Below are positions 47,712 through 57,038 of a stretch of 64,000 bases of DNA, in pieces. Made by a program: the position numbers and the translations under genes. Source of the stretch: Gammaproteobacteria bacterium (lineage in GTDB: Bacteria > Pseudomonadota > Gammaproteobacteria > Pseudomonadales > Porticoccaceae). The stretch spans positions 248,001-312,000 of the forward strand of contig JADJET010000022.1 of assembly GCA_016708925.1 (NCBI GenBank), read 5' to 3'. Every line of letters begins with the position of its first letter. The first letter of the stretch is position 1. The notes beneath the pieces are model-generated. The model made no database searches. It was not told the origin of the DNA and saw nothing but the letters and a program-made list of their open reading frames with translations.

Positions 47712-48020
47712 TCAGGGCGGGGAACCCGCCACCAGCGCCTCCGCCGGCAACCGGGTCGGCGCAGCGATGGCGAACACCTTGTCGTGACTGCGCGCGCCAC
47801 GCACCAGTGTCACCCGCGATTTGGGCACGCCGAAGGCCGCGGCCAGAAATGCGATCGCGCGGGCATTCGCCTTGCCGTCCACCGGCGGCGCCGCCAGCCC
47901 CAGCTTGAGGCGGTCGCCGTAAGCGCCGAGGAAGGCATCGCGCCTCGCGCCAGGCTGCACCCGGCAGCGCAGAACCAGGGTGTCATCGCGCCACTGGCCG
48001 AAGGGCCCGGCGGTCGTCAC
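47712..48020 (-). CDS. yggU: YggU/DUF167 family protein
   Basis: 102 residues with the family's RCRVQPGARRDAFLGAYGDRLK and PPVDGKANARAIAFLA. Function unknown. GTG start 3 nt after yggT's stop. 80 nt separate it from metX. Confidence 0.9.
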   Translation of the reverse strand: MTTAGPFGQWRDDTLVLRCRVQPGARRDAFLGAYGDRLKLGLAAPPVDGKANARAIAFLAAAFGVPKSRVTLVRGARSHDKVFAIAAPTRLPAEALVAGSPP

Positions 48021-48023
48021 CGG

Positions 48024-48611
48024 TCAAAATCCCGGCACCAGACCCGCGATCATGCCACTGCCCGCAGCCAGATTGCGGAGCAGCAGGCGCAGGGCACCCA
48101 ACGCGAACAGCACCAGCATGGGCGACAGATCCAGGCAACCCAGCGACGGAATGACGCGGCGTGCCGGGCCGAGTACGGGCTCCAGCAACTGCATCAGCAA
48201 CAGGGCGGCAGGGTGATGGGTCTGGGGCGCCACCCAGCTCAGCACGACCATCGCGAAAATGCCGTAGAAATACAGATTGACCAGCAGCGACACGAGCCCC
48301 AGCACACCCCACCACAGCGGCAGAATGATGCCGGGCAAGCCGGCGCCTACGACCAGCAGCGTGAAAATGATGGCAAGCCATTCCATCGCCAGGGCGAGCG
48401 CCAGACTGGCCAGGTTGATACGACCCACCGCGGGCAACAGGCGCGTCAGGCCATCCACCGGGATCCGGCTGGCCCGGTACACGAATTGCGAGATCGGGTT
48501 GTAAAAACTGGCACGCGCCAGTTGCAGCAGAAACCGTAACAGAAACAACGTGGCCAGCAACGCGCCGGCGGACTGAATGGTGTAGACCAGCAACCCCGTC
48601 ACGGTATTCAT
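48024..48611 (-). CDS. yggT: YggT family membrane protein
   Basis: 195 residues, two YggT repeats each with paired hydrophobic helices (LLRFLLQLARASFYNPISQF and the later VVLSWVAPQTHHPAALLLMQ). Implicated in osmotic tolerance or division in other bacteria. Its ATG overlaps proC's TGA (ATGA). Confidence 0.92.
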   Translation of the reverse strand: MNTVTGLLVYTIQSAGALLATLFLLRFLLQLARASFYNPISQFVYRASRIPVDGLTRLLPAVGRINLASLALALAMEWLAIIFTLLVVGAGLPGIILPLWWGVLGLVSLLVNLYFYGIFAMVVLSWVAPQTHHPAALLLMQLLEPVLGPARRVIPSLGCLDLSPMLVLFALGALRLLLRNLAAGSGMIAGLVPGF

Positions 48612-49444
48612 GACCGCGAGGACTCAGGGAGCAGGGCGACACCCATCTCCCGTCCGCGCGCATCGGCGGCGGCGAGCGCGCGCGCGAAGAGCGCGGTCAG
48701 TCCACCGGCATCGAGCACCGCGAGCGCCGCCGCGGTGGTGCCGCCCGGCGAGGTGACGCGCCGGCGCAGTTCCGCCACGTCCACATCGCTGTCAAGCGCC
48801 ATGCGCGCGGCCCCGAGTGCGGTCTGGAGCGTCAACTGACCTGCCACCGCGGGCGTCAGACCAAGCGCGATACCCGCCGCCACCATGGCTTCCATCACGA
48901 GAAAAAAATACGCGGGGCCGCTGCCGGATACCGCTGTGACCGCATCGATTTCGCGCTCGCTCGCCACCCAGACCGTGGTGCCCACGGCACCCAGAATCTC
49001 CTCAGCGATGCGGCGTTGGTCGGCGCTGACGCCAGCGCCGGCGTAGAGTCCAGTAGCACCTGCGCCCACCAGCGCCGGGGTGTTGGGCATGCAGCGCACG
49101 ATGGCGACGTCCGCGCCCAAGCGTGCGGCAAGCGCCGCGACGGGCACTCCGGCGGCGATGGAAATCACCAGCGCGCCGCGCCCGAGCGCGGGAGCGAGCT
49201 CTTCAACGACAGCTGCCATCACCTGGGGTTTGACCGCCAGCACCACGACCTCGGCCGCCGCGACTGCGCCGCGGTTGTCATCCGTGGTGGCAACCCCGAA
49301 TTGCGTCGCCAGGCGCGTGCGCGCCTCGGCGACGGGATCGCAGGCGGTGATGCAGGCCGCCGGATAGCCCTGCGCGATCAAGCCGCCGACAAGGCTGGCG
49401 GCCATGTTGCCGCCGCCGATGAATACCAGTTTGCTGTGCTCCAC
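48608..49444 (-). CDS. proC: pyrroline-5-carboxylate reductase
   Basis: Last step of proline synthesis. 278 residues: NADP-binding VFIGGGNMAASLVGGL, VRCMPNTPALVGAGATG and the C-terminal signature ELRRRVTSPGGTTAAAL. 11 nt after yggS. Confidence 0.96.
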   Translation of the reverse strand: MEHSKLVFIGGGNMAASLVGGLIAQGYPAACITACDPVAEARTRLATQFGVATTDDNRGAVAAAEVVVLAVKPQVMAAVVEELAPALGRGALVISIAAGVPVAALAARLGADVAIVRCMPNTPALVGAGATGLYAGAGVSADQRRIAEEILGAVGTTVWVASEREIDAVTAVSGSGPAYFFLVMEAMVAAGIALGLTPAVAGQLTLQTALGAARMALDSDVDVAELRRRVTSPGGTTAAALAVLDAGGLTALFARALAAADARGREMGVALLPESSRS

Positions 49445-49455
49445 GCGATGAATTC

Positions 49456-50163
49456 CTAGCGGTGGGGTTGAAGGTCCGGGCGCGGACCGAAAATGGCGCG
49501 ACCGATGCGAACGATGGTGGCGCCTTCGGCGATGGCGGCGTCGAGGTCCGCCGACATGCCCATGGACAGTGTATCCAAACCCGCGAACCGGGGCGACGTG
49601 GCGCGCAACCGCGCCAGCAGGGACGCCAATTCCCGGAACGGCTGGCGCTGATCGCCAACCGCGCGCGGGCGCGGAATGGCCATCAGACCCCGCAGCCGGA
49701 GAGCGGGCAGCGCCACCACTCCCAGCGCCAGGGCTTCAAGCTGGTCGGGATCGACGCCGGCCTTGGTAGATTCGCGGTCGATATTCACTTGCAGGCAAAC
49801 ATCCAGCGGCGCCATCCCGCTCGGGCGCTGGCGCGCGAGACGCTCGGCGATGGACAGCCGGTCCAGGCTGTGGAGCCAGTCGAAATGCTCCGCAATGGCG
49901 CGGGTCTTGTTGGACTGTACCGCGCCGATGAAATGCCAGCGCAGGCACTCATGGCTGAACGCGGCCATTTTTTGCAGCGCTTCCTGGACCTGATTTTCAC
50001 CAAAGTCGCAAACACCGGCGGCAACGGCGGCGGCGATGGCTTCGACCGGCTGGCCCTTGCTCACGGCGAGCAACATGACGGTGTTGGCACTTCGGCCCGC
50101 TGCCTGCGCCGTCCGGTGGATTTCCGCGCGCACTGCGCTTATGTTTTCCGCTAGTTTGAACAT
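49456..50163 (-). CDS. yggS: YggS family PLP homeostasis protein
   Basis: 235-residue alanine-racemase-fold protein holding pyridoxal phosphate on the Lys of LLAVSKGQP; also FGENQVQEAL, WHFIGAVQSNK and LSMGMSADLDAAI. First gene of the run to hemW, divergent from pilT across 73 nt. Confidence 0.95.
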   Translation of the reverse strand: MFKLAENISAVRAEIHRTAQAAGRSANTVMLLAVSKGQPVEAIAAAVAAGVCDFGENQVQEALQKMAAFSHECLRWHFIGAVQSNKTRAIAEHFDWLHSLDRLSIAERLARQRPSGMAPLDVCLQVNIDRESTKAGVDPDQLEALALGVVALPALRLRGLMAIPRPRAVGDQRQPFRELASLLARLRATSPRFAGLDTLSMGMSADLDAAIAEGATIVRIGRAIFGPRPDLQPHR

Positions 50164-50236
50164 ATACTTGAAACGGCCAGCCGGGCGGTACGCTCGCGTC
50201 GGGGCTGCGATCTACCGGGAATCAACAGGACTGAAC

Positions 50237-51274
50237 ATGGACATTACCGAACTGCTCGCATTCAGCGTCAAGCAGGGAGCCTCGGATCTGCACCTGTCCG
50301 CCGGTTTGCCGCCCATGATCCGCATTGACGGCGACGTGCGCCGCATCAACCTGCCGCCCATGGAACACAAGCAGGTGCATGCGCTGATCTACGAAATTAT
50401 GAACGACAAACAGCGGCGCGACTATGAAGAGTTCCTGGAAACGGATTTCTCCTTCGAAGTCCCCGGGGTGGCGCGCTTCCGGGTCAACGCGTTCAATCAG
50501 AATCGTGGCGCCGGCGGCGTGTTCCGCACCATCCCGTCCCGCGTACTGACGCTCGACGATCTGGGCTTCGGGCAGATTTTCCGCGATGTCTCCATGTTCC
50601 CTCGGGGGCTGGTCCTGGTGACCGGACCCACGGGTTCCGGCAAGAGCACCACGCTGGCGGCCATGGTCGACTTCGTCAACGAAAACCGCTATCAGCACAT
50701 CCTCACTATCGAAGACCCCATCGAATTCGTGCACGAAAGCAAAAAGTGTCTGGTCAACCAGCGCGAGGTCCATAAAGACACCCACGGCTTCAGCGAAGCG
50801 TTGCGCTCGGCACTGCGGGAAGATCCCGACATCATCCTGGTGGGTGAAATGCGTGACCTGGAGACCATCCGCCTCGCGCTGACGGCGGCCGAAACCGGAC
50901 ACCTGGTCTTCGCCACGCTGCATACCACCTCGGCGGCCAAAACCATCGATCGGGTTGTCGACGTGTTTCCCGCCGGGGAGAAAGCCATGGTGCGCTCGAT
51001 GTTGTCCGAGTCCCTGCAGGCCGTTATCTCGCAATCCCTGATGAAAAAAATCGGTGGCGGTCGCGTGGCCGCCAACGAAATCATGATCGGGACCCCAGCG
51101 ATTCGCAATCTGATTCGCGAAGACAAAGTCGCCCAGATGTACTCGTCGATCCAGACCGGCGCCAGCCATGGCATGCAAACCATGGATCAATGCCTGCGTC
51201 GTCTCGTGCAACAGAGAATCGTAACCAAAGAGTCCGCACGCGAAAAAGCCAAAATTCCCGAGGATTTCACCTGA
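50237..51274 (+). CDS. pilT: type IV pilus retraction ATPase PilT
   Basis: Hexameric ATPase that depolymerises the pilus for twitching. 345 residues: GASDLHLSAGLPPMIRIDG, Walker A GPTGSGKST, Asp box ILTIEDPIEF, Walker B ILVGEMRD, His box HLVFATLHT, and the retraction-specific AIRNLIRE. ATG at 50237 follows AGGA. Paired with pilU. Confidence 0.97.
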   Translation: MDITELLAFSVKQGASDLHLSAGLPPMIRIDGDVRRINLPPMEHKQVHALIYEIMNDKQRRDYEEFLETDFSFEVPGVARFRVNAFNQNRGAGGVFRTIPSRVLTLDDLGFGQIFRDVSMFPRGLVLVTGPTGSGKSTTLAAMVDFVNENRYQHILTIEDPIEFVHESKKCLVNQREVHKDTHGFSEALRSALREDPDIILVGEMRDLETIRLALTAAETGHLVFATLHTTSAAKTIDRVVDVFPAGEKAMVRSMLSESLQAVISQSLMKKIGGGRVAANEIMIGTPAIRNLIREDKVAQMYSSIQTGASHGMQTMDQCLRRLVQQRIVTKESAREKAKIPEDFT

Positions 51275-51313
51275 TTCGTGGCGCCGGTTATCCGTGGCGT
51301 GGAGGGTTGGACA

Positions 51314-52468
51314 ATGGACTTCGATAGTCTTCTGAAATTGATGCTCGAAAAAAAGGCATCGGATCTGTTTATCACGCGCGGGGTACCGCCGAGCCTGAAA
51401 ATCAACGGCAAGATAATCCCGGTGGGAAAAATCGCGCTGTCAGGCCACCAGGCCCGCGAACTGGTAGAATCCGTGATGGACGACAAGCAGCGCGCGGAAT
51501 TTCACGCCCACCACGAACTCAATTTTGCGATCGCCTCCGGACACGTCGAGAGCGCCCGCTTTCGGGTGAGCGCCTTTTATCAGCGCAACGATGTCGGCAT
51601 GGTGTTGCGCCTGATCGAAACCCAGATTCCGACCGTCGACGAGTTGCTGCTGCCACCCGTCCTCGATGAACTGGTGATGACCAAGCGTGGCATCATTTTT
51701 CTGGTTGGCGCGACCGGCACCGGGAAGTCCACCTCGCTGGCAGCGATGGTCGGCCACCGCAACCGCAACAGCCGCGGGCATATCATCTCGATCGAGGATC
51801 CCATCGAATTCATCCACCAGCACGCGGGCTGCATCGTTACCCAGCGCGAGGTGGGTATCGACACTGAATCCTACGAGGTGGCTCTGAAAAATACCTTGCG
51901 GCAGGCGCCGGATGTGATCCTGATCGGCGAGATCCGCACCCGGGAAACCATGGAGCTCGCCATCACTTTCGCCGAAACCGGGCATTTGGTGCTGACCACC
52001 CTCCATGCCAACAACGCCAACCAGGCACTCGATCGCATTCAGCATTTTTTCCCGGCCGAACGCCACCCGCAATTGTGGATGGATTTGTCCCTCAATCTGC
52101 GCGCGATGATCGCGCAGCAGTTGGTCCCGACCGCCGACGGCAAGGGCCGGCGCGCCGCCATCGAAATTTTGATCAATACGCCCCTGGTATCCGACCTGAT
52201 TCGCAAGGGCGAGGTCCACAAGCTGAAGGAGCTCATGACCCGCTCCACCGAACTCGGCATGCAGACCTTCGACCAGGCGCTGTTCCGGCTGTATAACGAT
52301 GGGGTCATCAATTACGAAGATGCGCTCGCGGCAGCGGATTCGAAAAACGACCTGCGCCTGATGATCAAACTACAGTCGGAGACCGATCCCAACTACCTCG
52401 CGCACGCCGCCGACGACTTTGTCCTCAAGGAAGAAGATCCGGAGCGTACGCGACTCTTCCAGCGCTAA
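51314..52468 (+). CDS. pilU: PilT-dependent retraction ATPase PilU
   Basis: Accessory retraction motor. 384 residues with ASDLFITRGVPPSLKING, Walker A GATGTGKST, Walker B VILIGEIRTRET and HLVLTTLHA; the C-terminus is longer than PilT's. GGAGGG lies 8 nt before the ATG at 51314. 39 nt after pilT. Confidence 0.96.
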   Translation: MDFDSLLKLMLEKKASDLFITRGVPPSLKINGKIIPVGKIALSGHQARELVESVMDDKQRAEFHAHHELNFAIASGHVESARFRVSAFYQRNDVGMVLRLIETQIPTVDELLLPPVLDELVMTKRGIIFLVGATGTGKSTSLAAMVGHRNRNSRGHIISIEDPIEFIHQHAGCIVTQREVGIDTESYEVALKNTLRQAPDVILIGEIRTRETMELAITFAETGHLVLTTLHANNANQALDRIQHFFPAERHPQLWMDLSLNLRAMIAQQLVPTADGKGRRAAIEILINTPLVSDLIRKGEVHKLKELMTRSTELGMQTFDQALFRLYNDGVINYEDALAAADSKNDLRLMIKLQSETDPNYLAHAADDFVLKEEDPERTRLFQR

Positions 52469-52488
52469 TAGCCCTGGGCAGGCGCACT

Positions 52489-52929
52489 CTACAGATCGTG
52501 GCCAGCGGTCGGCTCGGACAGCCAGGTGCGCAGAATCAACGCCGCCGCCAGCCCGTCCACCGGGTGGCGGCGGTAGTCGCGCCCGCTACCGCTGTCGCGT
52601 TTTGCCTCCGCCGTTGACAGGCGCTCATCCATCAGGGTTACCGGCTTGCCCGTCCGTGCGTGCAGGCGGCCGGCGAAGCGGCGCACACGGGTGCAAAAGT
52701 CGCTCTCCGTACCATCCATGTTGAGCGGCAACCCGACCAGCAGCCGCTGGGGCTGCCATTCCGCGACCAGCCGCGCCACCTGTTCCCACTGGGGCTGACC
52801 ATCGCGCGCGCGCAGCACCGCGACCGGTTGCGCGGTACCGGAAAACGTCTGCCCATAGGCAACGCCGATCTGGCGGGTGCCGAAATCGAAACACAGCAGG
52901 GTAGTGTGCGCTTCAGGCGTGGCCGACAC
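52489..52929 (-). CDS. ruvX: pre-16S rRNA nuclease/Holliday junction resolvase-like RuvX (YqgF)
   Basis: 146-residue RNase H-fold protein: FDFGTRQIGVAYG, VGLPLNMDGTES and DERLSTAEA carry the acidic residues. In E. coli it matures the 16S 5' end. The ATG overlaps algH's end by 17 nt; algH-ruvX is a conserved pair. Converges with pilU over 20 nt. Confidence 0.95.
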   Translation of the reverse strand: MSATPEAHTTLLCFDFGTRQIGVAYGQTFSGTAQPVAVLRARDGQPQWEQVARLVAEWQPQRLLVGLPLNMDGTESDFCTRVRRFAGRLHARTGKPVTLMDERLSTAEAKRDSGSGRDYRRHPVDGLAAALILRTWLSEPTAGHDL

Positions 52930-53497
52930 TGGCGCTCAATTTGGCGAGATCGACACCGATGCGGGCAGCCACGCTGCGGGTCCGGTGTTCGAGCGGTTCA
53001 TCGAACAGCAGGGCCGGCTCACCGGGCACGGTGAGCCAGGCGTTGGCGCGCAGTTCCTGCTCCAGCTGGCCTGCGCCCCAGCCCGCGTAGCCCAGCGCGA
53101 CCAAGCTTTGTTCGGGAGCTTCAGCACCAGTGGCCAGCGCCTCGATGATGTCGCGCGACGCGGTCAGCGCGACGCCGTCGGCGATATCCAGGGTGGATTG
53201 CCATTGGCGCTGCGTTTTGGGATGCAAGACAAACCCCCACTCGCTGCGCACCGGCCCGCCGGCCAGCAGCAGGCGATCCGCCAGCGCGCCGTTACAGGGC
53301 AAATGCAGTTGCAGGAACAGCTCCCGCAGCGTCACATCCAGCGAATGATCGACGCGCAAGCCCATGGCGCCGTCGGGCGTGTGCTTGCAGATATAGATCA
53401 GAGAACGGGCAAACGCCGGGTCTTGCAACCCGGGCATGGCGATCAGAAAGTGGTGGTCGAGGCAGACAAATCGTCCGCGGGTCGCAGGCTGTTCCAT
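52913..53497 (-). CDS. algH: YqgE/AlgH family protein
   Basis: 194 residues: FLIAMPGLQDPAFARSLIYI, GAMGLRVDHSL, LLLAGGPVRSEWGFVLH and ALGYAGWGAGQLEQEL are all family signatures. AlgH was named for an effect on alginate genes in Pseudomonas; biochemical role is unclear. The ATG at 53497 begins the conserved part. Confidence 0.94.
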   Translation of the reverse strand: MEQPATRGRFVCLDHHFLIAMPGLQDPAFARSLIYICKHTPDGAMGLRVDHSLDVTLRELFLQLHLPCNGALADRLLLAGGPVRSEWGFVLHPKTQRQWQSTLDIADGVALTASRDIIEALATGAEAPEQSLVALGYAGWGAGQLEQELRANAWLTVPGEPALLFDEPLEHRTRSVAARIGVDLAKLSASVGHA

Positions 53498-53564
53498 GCC
53501 CAGCAGTATTGGGTCGAGTTCCGCACAACACAAGCTCCGCCCGACTGCGGCGGCCGGCAGCCAG

Positions 53565-54461
53565 TCACTCCACACCGCTGGTCTGGAGGCGGTTGCCGGG
53601 CATGAACTGCCAAGTACGAATGATTTCCATGCGATCCCATTCGCGGAGCTCGGCCGGAAAGGGTTTGAACGGCGCAGCCAGGCGAATGGTGCGGATGGCA
53701 GCGAGATCAAGCACACGTTGACCCGAGCTCGCCAGAATTTCGACATCGTCCACGGTGCCGTCGGGGCGCAGGCGTACCGCCAGCCGCAAGTTGCCGAAGA
53801 TGCGATCCCGGCGCGCCTCCTCGGGATAGTGCTCGTTGCCGACGGCCTCCACGACCGTTTCCCAATCGTCAAGGTAAGCCGCCGCCTGGTCGGCGCGGGT
53901 GCTGGCGGCGGTGATGCGCAATACATTGGGCAGATGGCTATAGGCGTTGCGCAGCCTGCCCAGCTTGGCGCGCAGGCTGGCGATTTCCTCGTTGGCCTGG
54001 GGCGGCGGCTGCGGCTCGGCGGCATCGGTTACGTCGGTATCTGGGGGAACCGGGGCTGCAGTGGTCGAGCTTGGTGCCAACGCGGTTATGGGGGCTGGGC
54101 CTGTCCCATCCTCTGGCGCCGGCGGGGCGGGCGATTCCACCACCGGCTGCGCCTCCTGCACCCGGGTTTCGGTGAAGTCCGCGACTTGCGCCTGACTCAA
54201 TTCACTGGGGTCCGGTTGGTCCCCGCCGCCCAGCTGGTTGCTTTGCGCGAGGAAATCGGCCTTTCCCGGGGCTCGCTCCGCAGCGGTTACTGCCAGAGTG
54301 ACCTCCAATGACGGGGCCTGCTGCGGCGGCCGATCGACGGTAAAACCCACGCCGAACAAGACGATCACATGGAGCGCAAGGGCCAGCAGCAGCGCGAAAC
54401 CCAAGCGGTCCTGGTCGTGATTATTGAACGTCTGCAGAAACCGGGGCGCGCTCGGATTCAA
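53565..54461 (-). CDS. energy transducer TonB
   Basis: 298 residues: one N-terminal membrane helix (GFALLLALALHVIVLFGVGF), a Pro/Ala-rich periplasmic spacer, a short coiled segment (NEEIASLRAKLGRLR), and a C-terminal TonB domain (YPEEARRDRIFGNLRLAVRL, about residues 215-290). The start is a TTG whose last bases overlap gshB's TGA (TTGA). Resembles the TonB3-type found beside pil chemosensory genes in Pseudomonas and linked there to twitching. Confidence 0.88.
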   Translation of the reverse strand: MNPSAPRFLQTFNNHDQDRLGFALLLALALHVIVLFGVGFTVDRPPQQAPSLEVTLAVTAAERAPGKADFLAQSNQLGGGDQPDPSELSQAQVADFTETRVQEAQPVVESPAPPAPEDGTGPAPITALAPSSTTAAPVPPDTDVTDAAEPQPPPQANEEIASLRAKLGRLRNAYSHLPNVLRITAASTRADQAAAYLDDWETVVEAVGNEHYPEEARRDRIFGNLRLAVRLRPDGTVDDVEILASSGQRVLDLAAIRTIRLAAPFKPFPAELREWDRMEIIRTWQFMPGNRLQTSGVE

Positions 54462-55407
54462 GGCAGTCGCCGCTCGATGGCGGCCAGCAGACGGCCGCCG
54501 ATATCGGTATCCTTTGCGTAGTCGATTTCACGCGCACAGGTCGGGCTGGTGACGTTGATCTCGGTCAGATAATCGCCGATGACATCGAGTCCCCCACGAA
54601 CAACAGCCCGAGGTCGCGCAGCGTCGGCGCGACCTGCGCGACGATCCAGCGGTCCCGTTCCGACAGCGGTTGCACGATTCCGCTGCCGCCCGCCGCCAGG
54701 TTGCCGCGCACCTCGCCTACCGCCGGTACCCGCGCCAGGCAATAGGGCACGGCCTCGCCGTCCACCACCAGGATGCGCTTGTCGCCCTGCGTAATTTCCG
54801 GGATGTAGCGTTGCGCCATGATGGTGGTACGACCATGCTGGGTCAGGGTTTCGATGATGACGCTGAGATTGGGCTCGTCGGCGCGTGCCCGAAAAATCCC
54901 GACCCCCCCCATGCCATCCAGCGGTTTGTAAATCACGTCGCCGTGGCGGCCGTGGAAGGCACGCAGGCGCGCCGGATCCCGACTCACCAGCAGCGGCGGG
55001 GTACATTGCGGAAACCGGGTGGCGAAAATCTTTTCGTTGCAGTCGCGCAGACTACCCGGACGGTTGACCACCAGCACCCCCAGCCGCTCCACCGCCTCGA
55101 GCAGGTAGGTGCTGTAGACGTATTCGCTGTCGAAGGGCGGGTCCTTGCGCATCAGCACACAGTCGAGCGCATCGAGCGGCCGTTCTTCGGGCTCTCCCAA
55201 ATCGAACCAGCTGGTAAGTGAGTCGCGCACCCACAGCGGCCTCTGCCGGGCAACAGGCACACAGTCTTCCAGCGCCAGATCCGCCTGCTCCAAGTACCAT
55301 AGCGACCAGCCGCGCGCCTGCGCGGCCAGCAGCAAGGCCAGCGTCGTGTCTTTTTTCGGATTGATGGAGGCGATCGGGTCCATGATCACCCCAAGGTTGC
55401 GGGACAT
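54458..55407 (-). CDS. gshB: glutathione synthetase, frameshifted near the 3' end
   Basis: ATP-grasp ligase joining gamma-glutamylcysteine and glycine. GVIMDPIASINPKKDTTLAL begins at the ATG 55407 (AGGAG 9 nt upstream), then YKPLDGMGGVGIF and MAQRYIPEITQGDKRI. Reading hits a stop at 54565, while the proper end (LDVIGDYLTEINVTSPTCAR through IERRLP) is in another frame to 54458. The switch lies at a run of five C on the plus strand (54591-54595): one base too few or two too many. About 315 residues when corrected; likely a homopolymer error. Confidence 0.9.
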
Positions 55408-55456
55408 CGCGGTTAACTCCTGACAAGGCGGGCACAAAGTCGCGAAAGCGCGGTTC

Positions 55457-55480
55457 ATTTGGCGATCAAGACCGCCAAAT
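55457..55480. promoter_or_regulatory. perfect 8-8-8 inverted repeat between gshB and pilG, putative operator
   Basis: ATTTGGCG, an 8-nt spacer, then CGCCAAAT. It lies in the 173-nt divergent interval, 50 nt from gshB and 100 nt from pilG, next to a -10-like GATAAT at 55484. No T run follows, so it is not a terminator. Size and symmetry suit a dimeric regulator; none is assigned. Confidence 0.45.
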
Positions 55481-55580
55481 CTGGATAATAACCCGATGTT
55501 GTGTTACATAAGAAACTCGTTATGGCGCGTGGTTTGTGGTCCCGGTTCGGGCACTGCACTGCGTTGCGCGCGGGGGACCA

Positions 55581-56000
55581 GTGAGCTCGAACACCTTGAA
55601 AATCATGGTAATCGATGACAGCAACACCATCCGTAAAACGGCGGAAACGCTGCTGGTGCGCGCCGGTTGCGAAGTGATCACCGCAGTGGACGGATTCGAC
55701 TCGCTGGCCAAGATCGCCGACGCCCCACCGGATCTCATCTTCGTCGACATCATGATGCCGCGCCTCGATGGTTACCAGACCTGTGCCCTGATCAAGAACA
55801 ACCACCGCTTTCGCCATATCCCGGTCGTCATGCTGTCGAGCAAGGACGGTCTGTTCGACAAGGCCCGCGGACGCATCGTGGGCGCGGATGCCTACCTCAC
55901 CAAACCGTTCAGCCGCCAGGAGTTGATGGACGTGGTTGACCGCATGACGGGCGGCGCCAACGCCAACGCAGCCGGACAACCGGAGGCCGATCCTTCCTAG
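55581..56000 (+). CDS. pilG: twitching response regulator PilG
   Basis: Single receiver domain of the Pil-Chp pathway, 139 residues. Asp pair in MVIDDSNTIRKTAETLL, phospho-acceptor in FVDIMMPRLDGYQTC, KPFSRQEL with the conserved Lys. GTG at 55581 after GGGGGA. Stimulates pilus extension and cAMP in Pseudomonas. Confidence 0.95.
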   Translation: MSSNTLKIMVIDDSNTIRKTAETLLVRAGCEVITAVDGFDSLAKIADAPPDLIFVDIMMPRLDGYQTCALIKNNHRFRHIPVVMLSSKDGLFDKARGRIVGADAYLTKPFSRQELMDVVDRMTGGANANAAGQPEADPS

Positions 56001-56074
56001 CGCGACGGCCAGGAATACTTTGCGCGGACCGAAATATTGGTCGGCGCCGGATAAAGCTGGGGATGCCGAAACTG

Positions 56075-56437
56075 ATGTCAAAGGTACTGATCATCGACGA
56101 CTCGCCTGTGGACACGCTGGACCTGGCCGGAATCCTCGGCCGCAACGGCTACACCGTGATCTCCGCCGACGGTGCGGAGCTTGGTTTGCAGGTCGCGCGC
56201 GACCAGCAGCCGGACATCGTCCTGATGGACATCGTGATGCCGGGCCTGAACGGCTTTCAAGCCACGCGGTTGCTGACGCAGGGCGCGAGCACCCGGCACA
56301 TCCCCGTTGTCATGGTTTCCAACAAGGATCAGCAGACAGATCGAGTCTGGGGGGCGCGGCAGGGCGCTCGCGGCTATGTCACCAAACCAGTGCGCGAGCG
56401 CGAATTGATCGGCCTGATCGAGAACCTGATTCCGTGA
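56075..56437 (+). CDS. pilH: twitching response regulator PilH
   Basis: Second receiver of the pathway, 120 residues: LIIDDSPVDTL, LMDIVMPGLNGFQATRLL, WGARQGARGYVTKPV. In Pseudomonas PilH opposes PilG. Start at 56075 fits the family; an ATG four codons upstream is possible. Confidence 0.95.
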   Translation: MSKVLIIDDSPVDTLDLAGILGRNGYTVISADGAELGLQVARDQQPDIVLMDIVMPGLNGFQATRLLTQGASTRHIPVVMVSNKDQQTDRVWGARQGARGYVTKPVRERELIGLIENLIP

Positions 56438-56444
56438 TGCCCGC

Positions 56445-56999
56445 ATGAACGCCGTGACGCCCCCCGATCCGTTTGTGCTGCTGCAGGAACTATCCCGAAC
56501 CTTTGCCCGTGCCGCGAGCCAACTGCCCGCACAAACCGAATACGCGCCGGTAGCTACCTTGATCGCCTTCCAGCTCGCGGGCTGCGATGCGCTGGTCGAC
56601 CTCGAACGCCTTTCGGAAATTCTCCCGGTGCGCGATCTGACCCGCCTGCCCCAGGTGCAGCCCTGGCTGCGCGGTATCGCCAATGTGCGCGGCAAGTTCC
56701 TGCCAGTGATCGACGGTGCGCAATTCCTGGGAGGGACCGCAACGGCTCCGTCCAAACATCAGCGCATACTGGTCATGGTCTCGGACGATTTTTTCGCGGG
56801 TGTTATCGTGGATCGGGTGGACGGGCTGCGGCATTTCGCCCATGACGCTTTCCGTGAACGGCAAGAACTCCAGGCGGGGCCGTTTCATCAGTATGTGGCA
56901 GGCGGACTGGTCGACGCCAATCGGCGTATCCTGCCGCTGTTCGACCCCGCGCTGCTGTTCCAGGATCCCGCGTTTCGCGACGCCTCGCTACCCAGATGA
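56445..56999 (+). CDS. pilI: CheW-like adaptor PilI
   Basis: 184-residue coupling protein linking PilJ to ChpA. CheW fold with ISEILPVRDLTRLPQVQPWL-type core and RGIANVRGKFLPVIDGAQFL. 7 nt after pilH. Confidence 0.93.
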   Translation: MNAVTPPDPFVLLQELSRTFARAASQLPAQTEYAPVATLIAFQLAGCDALVDLERLSEILPVRDLTRLPQVQPWLRGIANVRGKFLPVIDGAQFLGGTATAPSKHQRILVMVSDDFFAGVIVDRVDGLRHFAHDAFRERQELQAGPFHQYVAGGLVDANRRILPLFDPALLFQDPAFRDASLPR

Positions 57000-57038
57000 A
57001 TTAACCGAAAAATCAGCGGTCGGAGCGCCTTTATCACA

